DNA from: Brasenia schreberi
Lineage: Eukaryota > Streptophyta > Magnoliopsida > Nymphaeales > Cabombaceae
NCBI GenBank assembly: GCA_036023115.1
Contig: JAYKKT010000090.1
Coordinates: 31,351,001 to 31,415,000, forward strand
Direction of reading: 5' to 3'
Length of the DNA: 64,000 nucleotides
Positions 38,787 to 50,612 of the stretch are shown piece after piece. The notes beneath the pieces were generated by a model, which was given only the letters and a program-made list of their open reading frames with translations, was not told where the DNA came from and made no database searches. A program made the position numbers and the translations under genes. How positions within the stretch are numbered: position 1 is the stretch's first letter; every line of letters begins with the position of its first letter.

Positions 38787-40738
38787 AATCCTATAAGCCA
38801 GACCAGTTTGTTACGCAACAAAGCGAATCCATAACAGCCAAACAAGTGAAAGAACAAAGACAAATGTTTCAACGTTCATAAACTAGTGTCGCTATGTCTC
38901 AGCTAAGAAGCTACTAGCTGCGAAGGAATCATTACATTCGATCAAATCCACCGCAAATGCCCTTCTCCCAACAAGCCAATGTTTACAGTTTCGAGTTGCA
39001 ACTATAGATAGACAATAGAAACTAGATGAAACAAAAACCGGAGAGAAATCTTGACAATTTCAGAATTTGCATCATAGGAAGGGGAAAGAAAAGCGACTAT
39101 GATCTTAGGTTTTCAACTGTAAAATGGAGTGAACAGCAGAAGCAACGCAAAGCGAACACAGTCTCTCGAGTTCAAAGTAACTAATCTCAAGCGAAATCTA
39201 ACAAAATGGGAGAATAATTGCTAGTATCTTGGATCGCAACGACGATTGGGCAAAAGAAACGAGAGAACGAAAGGCATTCTCTAGGGCCTCGAATTTCGCC
39301 AAAAGGCAGCAAAGACAAAGCAAAGGGGGTGTAAAATCTTCCAGGGTTCTAAGCTCTGACGAAGAAGTGATGGTACAAGGTGAAAAAACTAAGATGGGAA
39401 AGATAAAACCAAAATTTTGATTATGTGGAAACAAAAATGGGAGGATAAACTCTACGGCGTAAAAACGTTTCTATAACTGAAGGATCGAGAAAATCCATAA
39501 CCATGGATTGCTCTCCGTTCTTTTTCTTGTTTCTTTGACCAGAAGAAATGCAACAGAACACCAAAACCACTTTGCCAAGAGAACATTGTTCGTCGTAGTT
39601 TTAACGACGAACCAACAACGAAAAAAGAGAAAGGAGAATAGCGGGCTGGGGGTGCATGCAATTCAATTACGAACTCAGATTAGAAAAAAGAAATGAAGGT
39701 TGCGCTTCTACGATTTCCTATTATGATCACCGCATACGAGCCGAACCGATGACGAGCGAAGGATAAGTCAAATGAGAAGAAGGGAACAACAAGAAATGGA
39801 GGAGGGTACGGACCTTGCAAAAGTAGTCAAGAAAGGCATGCACCTCCTTCTCGATTGCGTAGCGGTTGCTGCGGAGGAGGTCTGAAGATGAGTCGTCTGC
39901 ATAAGAGGCCGTTCTCCTTGTTGCCTAGAGTGAGAACTTGACCTTCAGGAGGCAGACGGTCGTTGGGCACCTTGTGCTCAGCATGGTCTCTGAACTGTGA
40001 TTTGATCAACCGGATCAGCATTTCAGCAAAGGCGAGATGTTCTCAAGTGCGCAAGATCTCGAGGCTATCCCGCAACTGCAGCCTCGTTTGCATCGGCGCA
40101 CGCGATTAAAGAACCCAACCTGCACCATAGAAGCATGAACTGCATCTCCTACCACCAGGGACCTCTCATGCCCTTCATGAATTGTTCCTGAATTAGATCC
40201 TTGGGCGGACCTCTTCAGCCGCAGGTCAGTCATCTTCCTCCATCTCTTGGAGAGCGGAAAATGGATTGGATGACTCATGGGATCTCTGTTCTTTTACCTT
40301 CCAGACTTTCCGAGTGTTGGGCTTTTGCCAGTATCTTTGCCTGGCTCCTGCTCCTTCTCCGGAGTGGGTGCTCATTTCTGTATCTAAGCGGGAGGGATCA
40401 AATGAGAGAGTGGAAGAGAGTGCGGAATTTTGGGTCGATGAGTCGACAAGCATGCCGCTCCAAATCTTATACGCACGTAAAAGTTTTGTTCGAGAGAGCG
40501 AGAGAGAAGGGCAACTTTTAGGAAGGTTCAGTTGAGACTCCCGCTTAGAGAGAGAGAGAAGGAAGAACTTTTAGGAAGGTTAGAGAGATGGCAAATGCTT
40601 CCTGCTCTTTACTTTAATTTGAAAGGGCCACAGGCTTTGTTCGTTAGCCCCGGTCAAAGGATCGTACTAACCGCCATGCCAACCTTGACATGCGCCCCCT
40701 TGAAGTCTTGAATTCAATAGAATGACTCTTAAACAAGG
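38787..40738. repeat. Tandem gene-fragment unit U2, with a 245-bp insertion
   Basis: This is the second direct copy. It lacks the upstream ~500-bp module seen in U1 and U3. At about 40127-40372 an unrelated ~245-bp segment replaces the short junction found in U1 and U3. On the minus strand that segment can read KPNTRKVWKVKEQRSHES followed by NPFSALQEMEEDD, which resembles the low-complexity part of LINE or gag-like proteins. I cannot confirm that. The exon-like block shares the one-base insertion of U1. Confidence 0.65.
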
Positions 40739-40914
40739 AGGGACTTTTGCAGGTCCCTTTATAGATACAGCAGTTACCAAGAGTGACAAAAGAAAGAGAA
40801 TGTTTGTCCGAACTTGCCTCCCATGAATCTGGTAAGAATCATCACAACCAGCGAGTCTCTACCACAATTTTGAAGGAACGAGTGTTGGGATTCACTGCCA
40901 CATGATTCGAGCCT

Positions 40915-41193
40915 TCATGCAGCTCCTGATCCCCAACGTATCACAATGAAAGCAACGAGGATGATGATTCTCCGTGCACCTCGCTCAATGTTCATCTCTT
41001 CAAAGAAGTAGCCGACCGTGCTCTCTAAATTCTGGTATAGTTGCACTAAAGTAATTCGAAGACGGTGAGCCTGAAGCTTCATGTAGCAAAGAAGGAATTG
41101 GTCGAGATTGAACTCTCCCAGAACAATGAAGTTTCTCAACCCACAATAATTTTCACGGAGAAATTCATGCACCAAATAAAGCCATAAAAGCAA
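40915..41193 (-). pseudogene. Unidentified coding fragment, C-terminal type
   Basis: An open frame with protein-like composition reads FLRENYCGLRNFIVLGEFNL, then YQNLESTVGYFFEEMNIE, to a stop. The U1 copy at 36780-37050 keeps the same sequence but has two stops, so the block is shared by repeat copies and not under uniform constraint. I do not recognise the family. It may be the downstream exon of the block at 42242-42547, separated by an intron of about 1 kb. Confidence 0.4.
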
Positions 41194-42241
41194 TCCTATA
41201 CGCCAGACCAGTTAGTTACGCAACAAAGAGAGTCCATAAAAGCCAAACATGTGAAAGAACAGAGACAAATGTTTCAATCTTCATAAACTAGTGTCGCTAT
41301 GTCTTAGCTGAGAAGCTACTAGCTGCGAAGGTATCATTACATTCGTCCAAATCCATCACAAATGCCTCTTTTCGAACAAGCCAATGTTTAGAGTTTCGAG
41401 TTGCTACTACAGATAGACAATAGAAACTAGATGCAACAAAAACCGGAGAGAAATCTTGACAATTTCAGAATTTGCATCATAGGAAGGGGAAATAAAAGGG
41501 ACTATGATCTTAGGTTTTCAACTGTAAAATGGAGTAAACAGCAGAAGCAACGCAAGGTGAGCACAGTCTCTCGAGTTCAAAGTAACTAATCTCAAGGGAA
41601 ATCTAACAAAATGGGAGAATAATTGCTAGTATCTTGGATCGCAACCACGATTGGGCAAAAGAAAGGAGAAAACGAAAGGCAATCTCTAGGGCCTCGAATT
41701 TCGCCAATAGGCAGTAAACACAAAGCAAAGGAGGTGTGAAATCTTCCATGGTTCTAAGCTCTGACGAAGAACCGATGGTACAAGGTTGACAAAACTAAGA
41801 TGGGAAAGATGAAACCAAAATTTTGATTATGTGGAAACAAAAATGGGAGGATAAACTCTACGGCGTAGAAACGTTTCTAAAACTTAACGATCGAGAAAAA
41901 CCATAACCATGGATTGCTCTCCATTCTTTTTCTTGTTTCTTTGACCCGAAGAAATGCAACAGAACACCAAAACCACTCTGCCAAGAGAACATTGTTCGTC
42001 ACACTTATCTGTAGTTGTAACGACGAACCAACAACGGAAACAGAGAAAGGAGAATAGCGGCTGGGGGTGCATGCAACCCAATTACGAACTCGGATTAGAA
42101 AATAGGAAATGAAGGTTGCTCTTCTAGGATTTCCTATTATGATCACCGCATAACGAGCAGAACCGACGACGAGCGAAGGTTAAAGTCAAATGAGAAGAAG
42201 GGAAGAACAAGAAATGGGGGAGGGTACGGACCTTGCAGAAG

Positions 42242-42547
42242 TAGTCAAGAAAGGGCTGCACCTCCTTCTCGATTGCGTAGCGGTTGCTGCGGACGAGGTC
42301 TGAAGATGAGTCGTATGCATAAGAGGCCGTTCTCCTTGTTGCCTAGAGTGAGAACTTGACCTTCAGGAGGCAGACGGTCGTTGGGCACCTTGTGCTCGTC
42401 ATGGTATCTGAATTGTGATTTCATCAACCGCATCAGCATTTCAGCAAAGTCGAGATGTTCTAAAGTGTGCAAGATCTCGAGGCTATCCCGCAGCGCAGCC
42501 TCGTCTGCATCGGCGAACGCGACCAAAGAACCCAACCCATTGCTCAT
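42242..42547 (-). pseudogene. Unidentified coding fragment, N-terminal type
   Basis: The open frame from ATG at 42547 reads MSNGLGSLVAFADADEAAL, then ILHTLEHLDFAEMLMRLMKS and VPNDRLPPEGQVLTL. A 31-base segment absent from U1 then shifts the frame. The alternative frame reads SYAYDSSSDLVRSNRYAIEK up to an AAG|GT exon border. Of the copies only U3 has an open start, because U1, U2 and the inverted copy all carry one extra base in the alanine-rich stretch. I do not recognise the protein. The pattern suggests a duplicated first exon that is now broken in every copy. Confidence 0.45.
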
Positions 42548-43352
42548 TTCTGTATCTCAGCGGGAAGGATCAAATGAGAGAGTGGAAGAGAGTGCGGATT
42601 TCTGGGTCGATGAGTCGGCAAGCATGCCGCTCCAAATCATATACAAACGCAAAAGTTTTGTTCGAGAGAGAAAGAGAGAAGGGAACTTTTAGGAAGGTTC
42701 AGTCGAGACTCCCGCATAGATAGAGAGAAGGAACAACTTTTAGGAAGGTTAGAGAGAGAGAAATGCTTCCCGCTCTTTACTTTAATTTGAAAGCGCCACA
42801 AGCTTTGTTCATTTGACACGGTCAAAGGGTCGTACTAACCGCCATAAATTGTGAGTGGAAACGTTCAAAGCCGACCGCTCTCACAACATGTAAACTTACT
42901 TCCACAAGATGTTTGGCTCCTGGCAGAGATGAAGGCATTCATGGATGAGCAGGGCCGCGGAGGGTGATCCTACACGGTATTATCGTGCTGCATCTCTTCG
43001 ATATGGTATAGTAATAATGTGTGTCACCACTCCATTTTGGCCCCTGAGTTGCAACTTCTCATATATTATCACTGTAATCCTACCTCAAATCACAGCGGTT
43101 CAATGAACTTAATGACATGGATTCTATGGTACCTAACTGGATTCTTTTCTCAGATCCAAGAACAACAGTTTTGTTCAATGAACTTATCGTACTTATGAAA
43201 TTGAGGATGTCGAATTCGGCTTGGGTAGGCTCGCCCATAGCAGCTTGTTCATGTTCAATTTGAAAGAGCACCAAGTTAATTATAAAAGAACAAAAACAAC
43301 AACAATAATAGTAACATGAGTTATTTGTGTGTATTCTAAAATGCTCTTCCTT

Positions 43353-43459
43353 GCACCCGGAGCGTTAGCTCAACGGCAAGACGTTCTACTACCGTTGCTG
43401 CAGGTGGGGAGTTTGACTTCCAAAAGTGATTTCGCCGGCCACTTCTTGCAACAAAACAG
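43353..43459 (+). mobile_element. tRNA-derived SINE with 12-bp target-site duplication
   Basis: The body has an A-box-like GTTAGCTCAACGGCAAG and a B-box-like GGGAGTTTGACTTCC about 35 bases apart, then a GGCC-containing 3' part. It is flanked by ATGCTCTTCCTT at 43341-43352 and 43460-43471. The acceptor-stem halves do not pair, so it is not a tRNA gene. Confidence 0.75.
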
Positions 43460-43657
43460 ATGCTCTTCCTTAGCATTTTGTCACTGACGTCTTTCATGCA
43501 TATATTTGCTCCCAGAAAAGTGCAAGACATATAAAGCCCAGTGCGCACAAACATTTAGTATGTATTTTGGCATTTCGGTTTAAGAGCAATGGTAGATATG
43601 ATTGTTATTCTTTTGTTTAATTATTATTTGGCATAACCTTTCTGATGTTCATGTAAT

Positions 43658-43858
43658 TTGCATTTGCATTTAACCTTTTCATGCAAAATAGCATGTGTAG
43701 TAATTGCATCGACACTGGTTTTTGCTCCATGTGTCATGTCATTTATGAAATTTGATACATATTACCCATTTCTTTTCAAAGGTTTTTTGAAGGACACCTC
43801 CAAGTACTACAATGAATGTGGAGAGTTTTTTCTTCTTGGCCTTAAAGTGCGTTATTAG
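43658..43858 (+). other. Small open frame preserved in both inverted-repeat arms
   Basis: A 67-codon frame without a proper ATG start contains a hydrophobic stretch (ACVVIASTLVFAPCVMSFM) followed by KGFLKDTSKYYNECGEFFLL. The other arm (49301-49504, minus) keeps the frame with a 3-base indel. It could be a relic exon. No family is recognised. Confidence 0.25.
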
Positions 43859-43869
43859 ATACCTTACTT

Positions 43870-45095
43870 GAATAGCCTCAATAGTAGATTTTTTAAGCAT
43901 AAATACAACTTAGTTTTCTGTTATACTTAATTGTGGTCTCAACCTTCATTCAGTATTCTTTCTTACAATTTTATTATAATAGTTCATTAAAAAAGTATTT
44001 ATGCTTAGCTCATTAAATAAGTTTTTGTATCATTTTAATAAGTTTTTTATCATTAATACTTTTAAAAAAACAATAAGTTTCTTACAAAAAATGGTACTTC
44101 ATTAAAAAAAACTTATGAAAATAATTATTCCATATTTTTTGTATCATTTTTAGTCATTATAACCTTATCATCCCATCTTTGATGTATTTAACTCGAGTAA
44201 GATCATTTGTTTTCATTCTCTACCCTTAGCTCTTTTAAATATCACTAGCATTCGCATTCCTTTGAATTAAACTTTTTCACGTAAATCTTCTAAAGTTTTT
44301 CATTTACTTTACTAACCATCTTTTTTCGTATTCTTTGCCTTCTTATGGTTATCCAAACTTTAATGGGTTATTTTTAGTGTTTTTGCAATGAGCTCTTTCG
44401 CACCTAGTTTTACCGACAATTATTTCACTTCACCACCCAGTCTCCTTTTACTTTTGGTCTTCCAAAACTTCTTTTGCTATTTTTCTAAAACTTAGTTATT
44501 GTTTGCCACATGTTATAACTATATGTTCAAAACTCCAAACATCTTCTTGGAGCACTCTCTCTTTAAATCAACCTTCTTGCTCATTCTTTTATTCCATCAT
44601 TTTTAGTCACTCTTATACTCTCTTTTGCTTTTTCTGTTTTTCACATATAAAATTCAGCACTAATATTTGCTTTGAGTAGTTAAATTATCTTTCGAGATGC
44701 GCTTGCACCTTTTACAACACAATTTACCTCTTTTCTCTATGCAGATTAAAGAATTTGTGTTTTAGACAAAACACTCTATTTATTAAAAGGAGATCATATA
44801 TTATAGCTAGTGAAATTAAGAACATTAGTACCATTCATTTATTCACCAAAACTATAGTTTTCATGAACACAGTCATATTCTAAAGTCTCTTTGCCAATTT
44901 TACATCTCCTCAAGAAACCATCTCTATGACATATTTTAAATCTTAGCTGATTCCTCCACAAATTCCTTTTTACTCTTTTTCTTTATCCTACTTGGGAGCA
45001 ATAAGTATTTATATTTTCAATGCTAACTTCAACATCACAATCTGATCTCTGTATTGCTTTGCTGTCAGAATTATAGTCAAGAAAAGGAAGTATAC
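43870..45095 (-). mobile_element. Old, degraded RTE LINE fragment
   Basis: Reading the minus strand, scattered blocks align in order with the LINE at 26110-29341. AGTACTATTGAGGC-like sequence at 43880 matches the GRSTIEAI region, and 44220-44360 matches the lysine-rich linker. Sequence near 44990-45070, around TCCTACTTGGGAGCAATAAG, matches the endonuclease region. Frameshifts and low-complexity drift are heavy. The 5' and 3' ends are missing. Confidence 0.65.
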
Positions 45096-45140
45096 ACAGC
45101 AGAGTTAGTATGGTACTTATAAAGAACTTGAGTCAGTTTA

Positions 45141-45234
45141 AGGAGAGACTGAAGCCAAACACACACATGCAACTCCACGGAGTCGAGCTCCCACCAGAAT
45201 TAATGGCGTCTGAGCGCCATGCTACGTGAACGAC
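45141..45234 (-). mobile_element. tRNA-derived SINE copy
   Basis: The minus strand shows a GTAGCATGGCGCTCAG A-box-like start, GGGAGCTCGACTCCG as the B box, then GTGTGTGTTTGGCTTCAG, the 3' end shared with other SINE copies in the window. No target duplication was identified. Confidence 0.6.
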
Positions 45235-46640
45235 AAGTAATACTTTTCCAAGTTAGGAGTCCCTTAATGAGAATTGAATCTCGTAAACGATGTAATACAA
45301 TCAATTAACCACGTTATGCCTTCTTTGCATGGCTAATGAAATGATGAAATCACATGACGTGGCTCTAACATGCCACATGAATCTTGATCATGTGGCGGAA
45401 ACAATTAAACGAGTTTAACTAATATTCTATTTAATAGATTTAATGAAAATATTCTATCATGTTAAATTAGTTAATTTAATAATATGAAGTAAAGTATGCC
45501 TAAAACTGACGTAAAGGCTCTAATTTTTTACCTAATCGATGCATGTTAATTAAATACTTATTGAAAAATCTAAACTCAAACAATCAGTTTTCATTTAACT
45601 TGATTTACAATTAATAATTATACCACAAGATTGATTTTGTAAACGATTCACATTTATTTCAATTTAGAATCCTCCCAACAATTGTTTAATAGTCAACTAG
45701 ATGCTTAAAAGGCTTTTGGATATATCATGGCAAGATTTTCACCACATTTTCTGTATGACTCTAAACTTTTAGTTGGTTTTGTTATTCAATCAGTATGACT
45801 GTGAGGTTTAGTACAAACCATACATTTTCTCAAAATAATCTAGTAACCCTATTCTTGCTTCGGGTGCAAGAGGTAGTCAGTTCATTATCCAGCCCAACCT
45901 ACACACTATATATAGGAGAGGGTATCTTAACTATTATGACTTTTGGTGCAAAATCTTGCATAAGCCTCTCCACTACCATACAATCTTTGAAATTAATCAT
46001 ACAGATTTTAGTTATTTTGCATTTAATACACATAATACATTAAATACAAAACAGTAAAATATAACAAACTTTTAATTAAAAACTTCACCGTTGATCTTAA
46101 AGATGATACGATATAGATGTTTATGAAAGATTATGCACTAAAAGATAGGACTTTCACCCTCTCCCATATATATATATATATAAAGGTTTGATGAAGTAGA
46201 TTCTAGATCATGACATGACATTAACCGTATTGGACTAGATTTCAGTTTTGATAGTATCATGTGGATGTCTAAATCAACATTTCATCTAGGTGAAGTGTGT
46301 GACATAAATATAAGCAAGATGCATCTACTGTCATAAAATGGTCCAAAGGAAAATCCTGGATCAAGACGCTACGAGTTTCAACATGTCATTTTTCCTCTAC
46401 AATAAATGGTAATTGAATTCCTTTCTCTTTCCAATTGGATGTAGCTACAATACTACAACGTCTGGTTCTATACATCGATTAGTTTACAGTAAAATCTTCA
46501 TTTGCTTTAGATACTGAATTTTGGTTTCTTCTTCCTTTCTTCCCTATCAACTTTTGCCTTCAGTAATTGATAAGGAATATATAATTAGTATTATAAACCT
46601 TGATATATCAAAACATAATATTTTCAGCTGCCAACAAATG
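45235..46640. other. Spacer inside the inverted repeat, no gene recognised
   Basis: AT-rich, with short accidental open frames only. A TA microsatellite lies near 46168. Confidence 0.45.
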
Positions 46641-46648
46641 AAATACCA

Positions 46649-46798
46649 CTTAAGGCTACTAAGTTGTTCAGTCAAATCATTGATCTCCATCCCATAAAGT
46701 TTAAGTGAGGATAACATCCCGGGAACTTCTTTTGATGCCACCTTTGAGAGTGTGTCCATTGACATTGCTAACCTTCTCAATGCTCGATCATGTCGCAT
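46649..46798 (-). pseudogene. Possible exon of a plant DUF948-like membrane-associated protein
   Basis: The minus strand reads LRRLAMSMDTLSKVASKEVP, then LSSLKLYGMEINDLTEQLSS. This resembles the conserved helix of plant proteins that have a DUF948-like region. The block ends at CTTAAG|TGG, one base short of a usual GT donor, and no neighbouring exon was found. It is probably a stray gene fragment. The family assignment is from memory of the motif and is tentative. Confidence 0.35.
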
Positions 46799-46904
46799 AT
46801 CGAAATAGTTCCTAAATCTTCATATCAAACTCTACCATCTATAAAATTTTGAAGATTCAGAAGCTATAAAAAAAATCTGAAAACAAGTCTCTGAAAAAAG
46901 AACC

Positions 46905-49236
46905 AGTTTATATTTTTCACGATTTGAAATACTTTCATTCAAAGACTAAGTTCACGATTTTTGTTAAGTTTTTGGGAATTGAAATTAGATTTTGAAACGC
47001 ACCGGATCTAAAACAATCTTCAAAGCGTCTAGGCAGACCTTTGAGCCTGTGTTCAAGAAGGCTTACGTCAAAAACAATTCACTTACCCAAAATCGCGAAA
47101 GAAGTCATATATCAGCTTTGTTAGTTTCAGCAAACTAACAGGCATACTCGCGCATTCATAGTTTATGAATTTAGTTTCAAGTTTCCACATAAACTTCAAA
47201 ACAAAAATTTACATTTACAGATTTGGTATGCCTGGTGGGACACGAGTCTTTGAAAATTGTTTCATACAATCTTGTTTTTTTAAACCAATTATAATTTCAA
47301 ATCATGATTTTAAACTCTCATTTTTAAACTCTCTTACTTCGAGTTCAATTACCAACAACTCAATAATGTCAAGTTTGGATGATTCCTTTGAAAATATGTC
47401 AAGAAATGCCTCATCAAACTTTTAAAATGAGTTCTCCAAAACTACATAGAAATCTTCTCAAACCCAAGAAGAAAGAATTGCCTTTTTGAAACTGGAATTG
47501 AGAAAGATACAACTAGAAAGGGAAATCAAGCACCTATGCCAAGAGTTCAAGGCACTTTGTTCCCATGAAAAATCATCTCGGGAATGTAGGGAGAAAACCC
47601 ATACACAAAAATCAAAATCGAGCCCAAAATCCAATGAAGGATATGAGTCTATAAATGTGGCAAGTGTTGAGATCGAATCATTTAACCTTCCTAATCATCA
47701 AGACACCCCCTTGTCCCTAGAAAACCCAAAAAAAAATCTTTATTCTGAAAAACAAAAGAAATGGAAAATATTGAAAAATCAAAAATATATCAAAAAGTTG
47801 CAAAGGATGAAATTCTGAAAATCAAAAGTTAAAATGAAAAAGTTTACATTCCCAAGCACATAAGTGGAGTGGGGCATGAGGTTCACTTCACACAAGTCAT
47901 CCCAAATTTTTCACAAACATGTACTCCGATGGGTTTCATTCTCATGAGCACCATTACACACAAGGGAGAATGAGTGTTAAACACATGTTGGCTTTGAGGA
48001 AAAAATCGAAGACCTCACAAAACAACAGGAGCTTGAAGCCACGCATGAGCTAGAGAAACCTCAGGATGCTTGTAAGTAAGCTTGCTCTCACCATGAAAAG
48101 GTAGTGAAGCTCGAAAAAGGTATACCAGAAACTCACTCTTCCAAAACATTCCACTCGATGCTCCTCTTTATAGTGTAGGACAGGTAAATCATTCATATGC
48201 ATTCTATATATAAAATCACACTCATGCACCAACAACTCCACAATATATGCCCAAGGATGTAGATTTTTAAGGTGTGTCAAATGTCTCACACGAACAAAAA
48301 TAATTTCAAAGTAAAAAATAAAATTAAAATAAAATTCAAAACTTTGTAGACATAGTTATTAATAAGTATGCATCGATATCCTAGATACACCTAACCCTAC
48401 CATGTATAAACAAATCTCTTTCAGCGTAGGCTTGCATTATGAACCCGAGCCTATGGCCATGATTTGTCCCAACTTCTACAAACCCAACGGGGGACCAACC
48501 ATGGTTTTTCTTTGAATCTGTACCTTTTCACTTTGTAAGGGATCAATCATGCTCTTCCTTGACATCCATATAAGCACAAACCATCCACCCCTAGAGGCAC
48601 CTTAGGTTACACCTACGATCCATCTCAAACCCTCTTGGGTTACATGCATCGTAGGAGAGCCCAAGTCGCACCCTTCGAAGGTCATCCATCTCCTAGGAAC
48701 ATCTAAGTCACCTAAGTCTTTCACTCTTAGAGTTGTGTGCCTCCTAGGGGAGTCAAAACCTTCGACCTCGAAAGCCCTATACCTCTTAGGCACACCCAAC
48801 AAAACTCATGTGTATAATCATGCCGCGGACAATACATTATTCCAAAGCCATTCTCTTTACCAAAAAATTTTAAAATTTAAGAAGCCTTAGAATATGTTAT
48901 TAAACATGGGACATGCACCATACTAGGGGAGCCAAGAACCAAGGTAGATTAGAACTTATCATAACAATCATACCGTTTTATGTTTTTCGGTATTTGAAAT
49001 ACTTTTATTAAAAGATGAAGTTCACGATTTTTGTCAATTTTTCGAGAATTGAAATTGGATTTTGAAAACACACCAGATCTAAAACAATTTTCAAAGCGTC
49101 TAGGCTGACCCTTGAGCATCAGTTAAAGAAGATCAACGTCGAAAAAAATTTACTTACCCACAATCGCTAAAGAAGTCAGAAATCTACATAGACTTAGGAA
49201 CAAAAATTCGTATCTAAAGAGACCAACATTTTGTAT
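46905..49236 (+). mobile_element. Degraded LTR-type element with gag-like coiled-coil fragment
   Basis: A ~220-bp direct repeat at about 46911-47130 and 48972-49187 shares GAAGTTCACGATTTTTGT-like and CAAAGCGTCTAGGC sequence, as two LTRs would. After the left copy, TTTGGTATGCCTGGTGGGAC at 47221-47240 looks like a primer-binding site. The frame 47486-47818 is lysine/glutamate-rich (LELRKIQLEREIKHLCQEF), like a gag coiled coil. No reverse transcriptase is present. Termini and target duplication could not be fixed, so the class is uncertain. Confidence 0.4.
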
Positions 49237-50612
49237 AACAGAATACTAAGTTGTATTTATGCTTAAAAAAATTACTCTTGAAGCTATTAAGGTAAGGTAT
49301 CTAATAATGCAATTTAACGCCAAGAAGAAAAAACTCTCCACATTCATTGTAGTACTTGGAGGTGTCCTTCAAAAAACCTTTGAAAAGAAATGGGTAATTA
49401 CATGTATCAAATTTCATAAATGACATGACACATGGAGCAAAAACCAGTGTCGATGCAATTACTACACATGCTATTTTGCATGCAAAGGTTAAATGCAAAT
49501 GCAAATTACATGAACATCAGAAAGGTTATGCCAAATAATAATTAAACAAAAGAATAACAATCATATCTACCATTGCTCTTAAACCGAAATGCCAAAATAC
49601 ATGCTAAATGTTTGTGCGCACTGGGCTTTATATGTCTTGCACTTTTGTGGGAGCAGATATATGCATGAAAGACGTGTCAGTGACAAAATTCTAAGGAAGA
49701 GCATCTTTTTCGTTACAAGAAGAGGCCGGCCGAAATCTCTTTTTTTAGTCAAACTCCCCTCCAGCAGCAACGGTAGTAGAACGTCTTGCCGTTGAGCAAA
49801 CGCTCGGGGTGCAATGAAGAGCATTTTAGAATACACACAAATAACTCATGTTACTATTATTGTTGTTGTTTTTGTTCTTTTATAATTAACTTGGTGCGCT
49901 TTCAAATGGAACATGAACAAGCTATGAGAAAAGAATCTAGTTAGCTACCATTGAATCCAGTTAGCTATGTCTAAGTTCATTGAACAACTGTGATTTGAGG
50001 TAGGATAACAGTCATAATATATGAGAAGTTGCAACTCAGGGGCCAGAATGGAGTGGTGACACACATTATTACTATACCATATCGAAGAGATGCATCACGA
50101 TAATACCGTGTAGGCCTTCATCTCTGCCAGGAGCCAAACATCTTGTGGAAGGAAGTACATATTGTGAGAGGGGTCAGCTTTGAACGTTTCCACTCTCAAT
50201 TTCTGGCGGTTAGTACGACCCTTTGACCGGGTCTAACGAACACAGCTTGTGGCCCTTTCAAATTGAAGTAAAGAACGGGAAGCATTTCTCTCTCTCTAAC
50301 CTTCCTAAAAGTTCTTCGTTCTCTGTCTCTCTATGCGGGAGTCTCAACTAAACCTTCCTAAAAGTTGACCTTCTCTCTCGCTCTCTCGAACAAAACTTTT
50401 ACGTGCGTATAAGATTTGGAGCGGCATGCTTGCCAGAAATCCGCACTCTCTTCCACTCTCTCATTTGATCCCTCCCGCTTAGATACAAAAATGAGCAATG
50501 GGTTGAGTTCTTTGGTCGCGTTCGCCGATGCAGACGAGGCTGCAGTTGCGGGATAGCCTCGAGATCTTGCACACTTTAGAACATCTCGACTTCCTGAAAT
50601 GCTGATGTGCTT
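49237..50612. repeat. Right arm of the inverted repeat
   Basis: This is the reverse complement of 42431-43928. It carries the SINE, the small preserved open frame and the start of the unidentified coding fragment (ATGAGCAATGGG at 50491, plus strand), which is stopped after about 20 codons by the extra base also seen in U1 and U2. The homology ends at 50612. Confidence 0.85.
49705..49812 (-). mobile_element. SINE copy in the right inverted-repeat arm
   Basis: This is the counterpart of the SINE at 43353-43459, in reverse orientation. Its flanks AAGGAAGAGCAT (49693-49704) and AATGAAGAGCAT (49813-49824) are the same target duplication with one change. The SINE was therefore in place before the arms were duplicated. 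Confidence 0.75.

Larger units (their letters stand above)
40739..42940. repeat. Tandem gene-fragment unit U3, best-preserved copy
   Basis: This is the third direct copy. It contains both minus-strand coding fragments, listed separately at 40915-41193 and 42242-42547. Shared CT-rich leader sequence with a duplicated ACTTTTAGGAAGGTT motif lies at 42670-42750. Confidence 0.7.
42431..43928. repeat. Left arm of a ~1.4-kb inverted repeat
   Basis: This segment is found in reverse orientation at 49237-50612. Shared landmarks include the SINE, the sequence around TTATCACTGTAATCCTACCT, the unit U3 promoter region and a short piece of old RTE LINE at the inner end. The arms differ by a few percent, plus a ~40-bp gap near 42935. 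Confidence 0.85.

Noticed and set aside
43360..43432. tRNA gene candidate with A- and B-box-like motifs
   Set aside because: The ends cannot form an acceptor stem, and a 12-bp target-site duplication shows it is a SINE.
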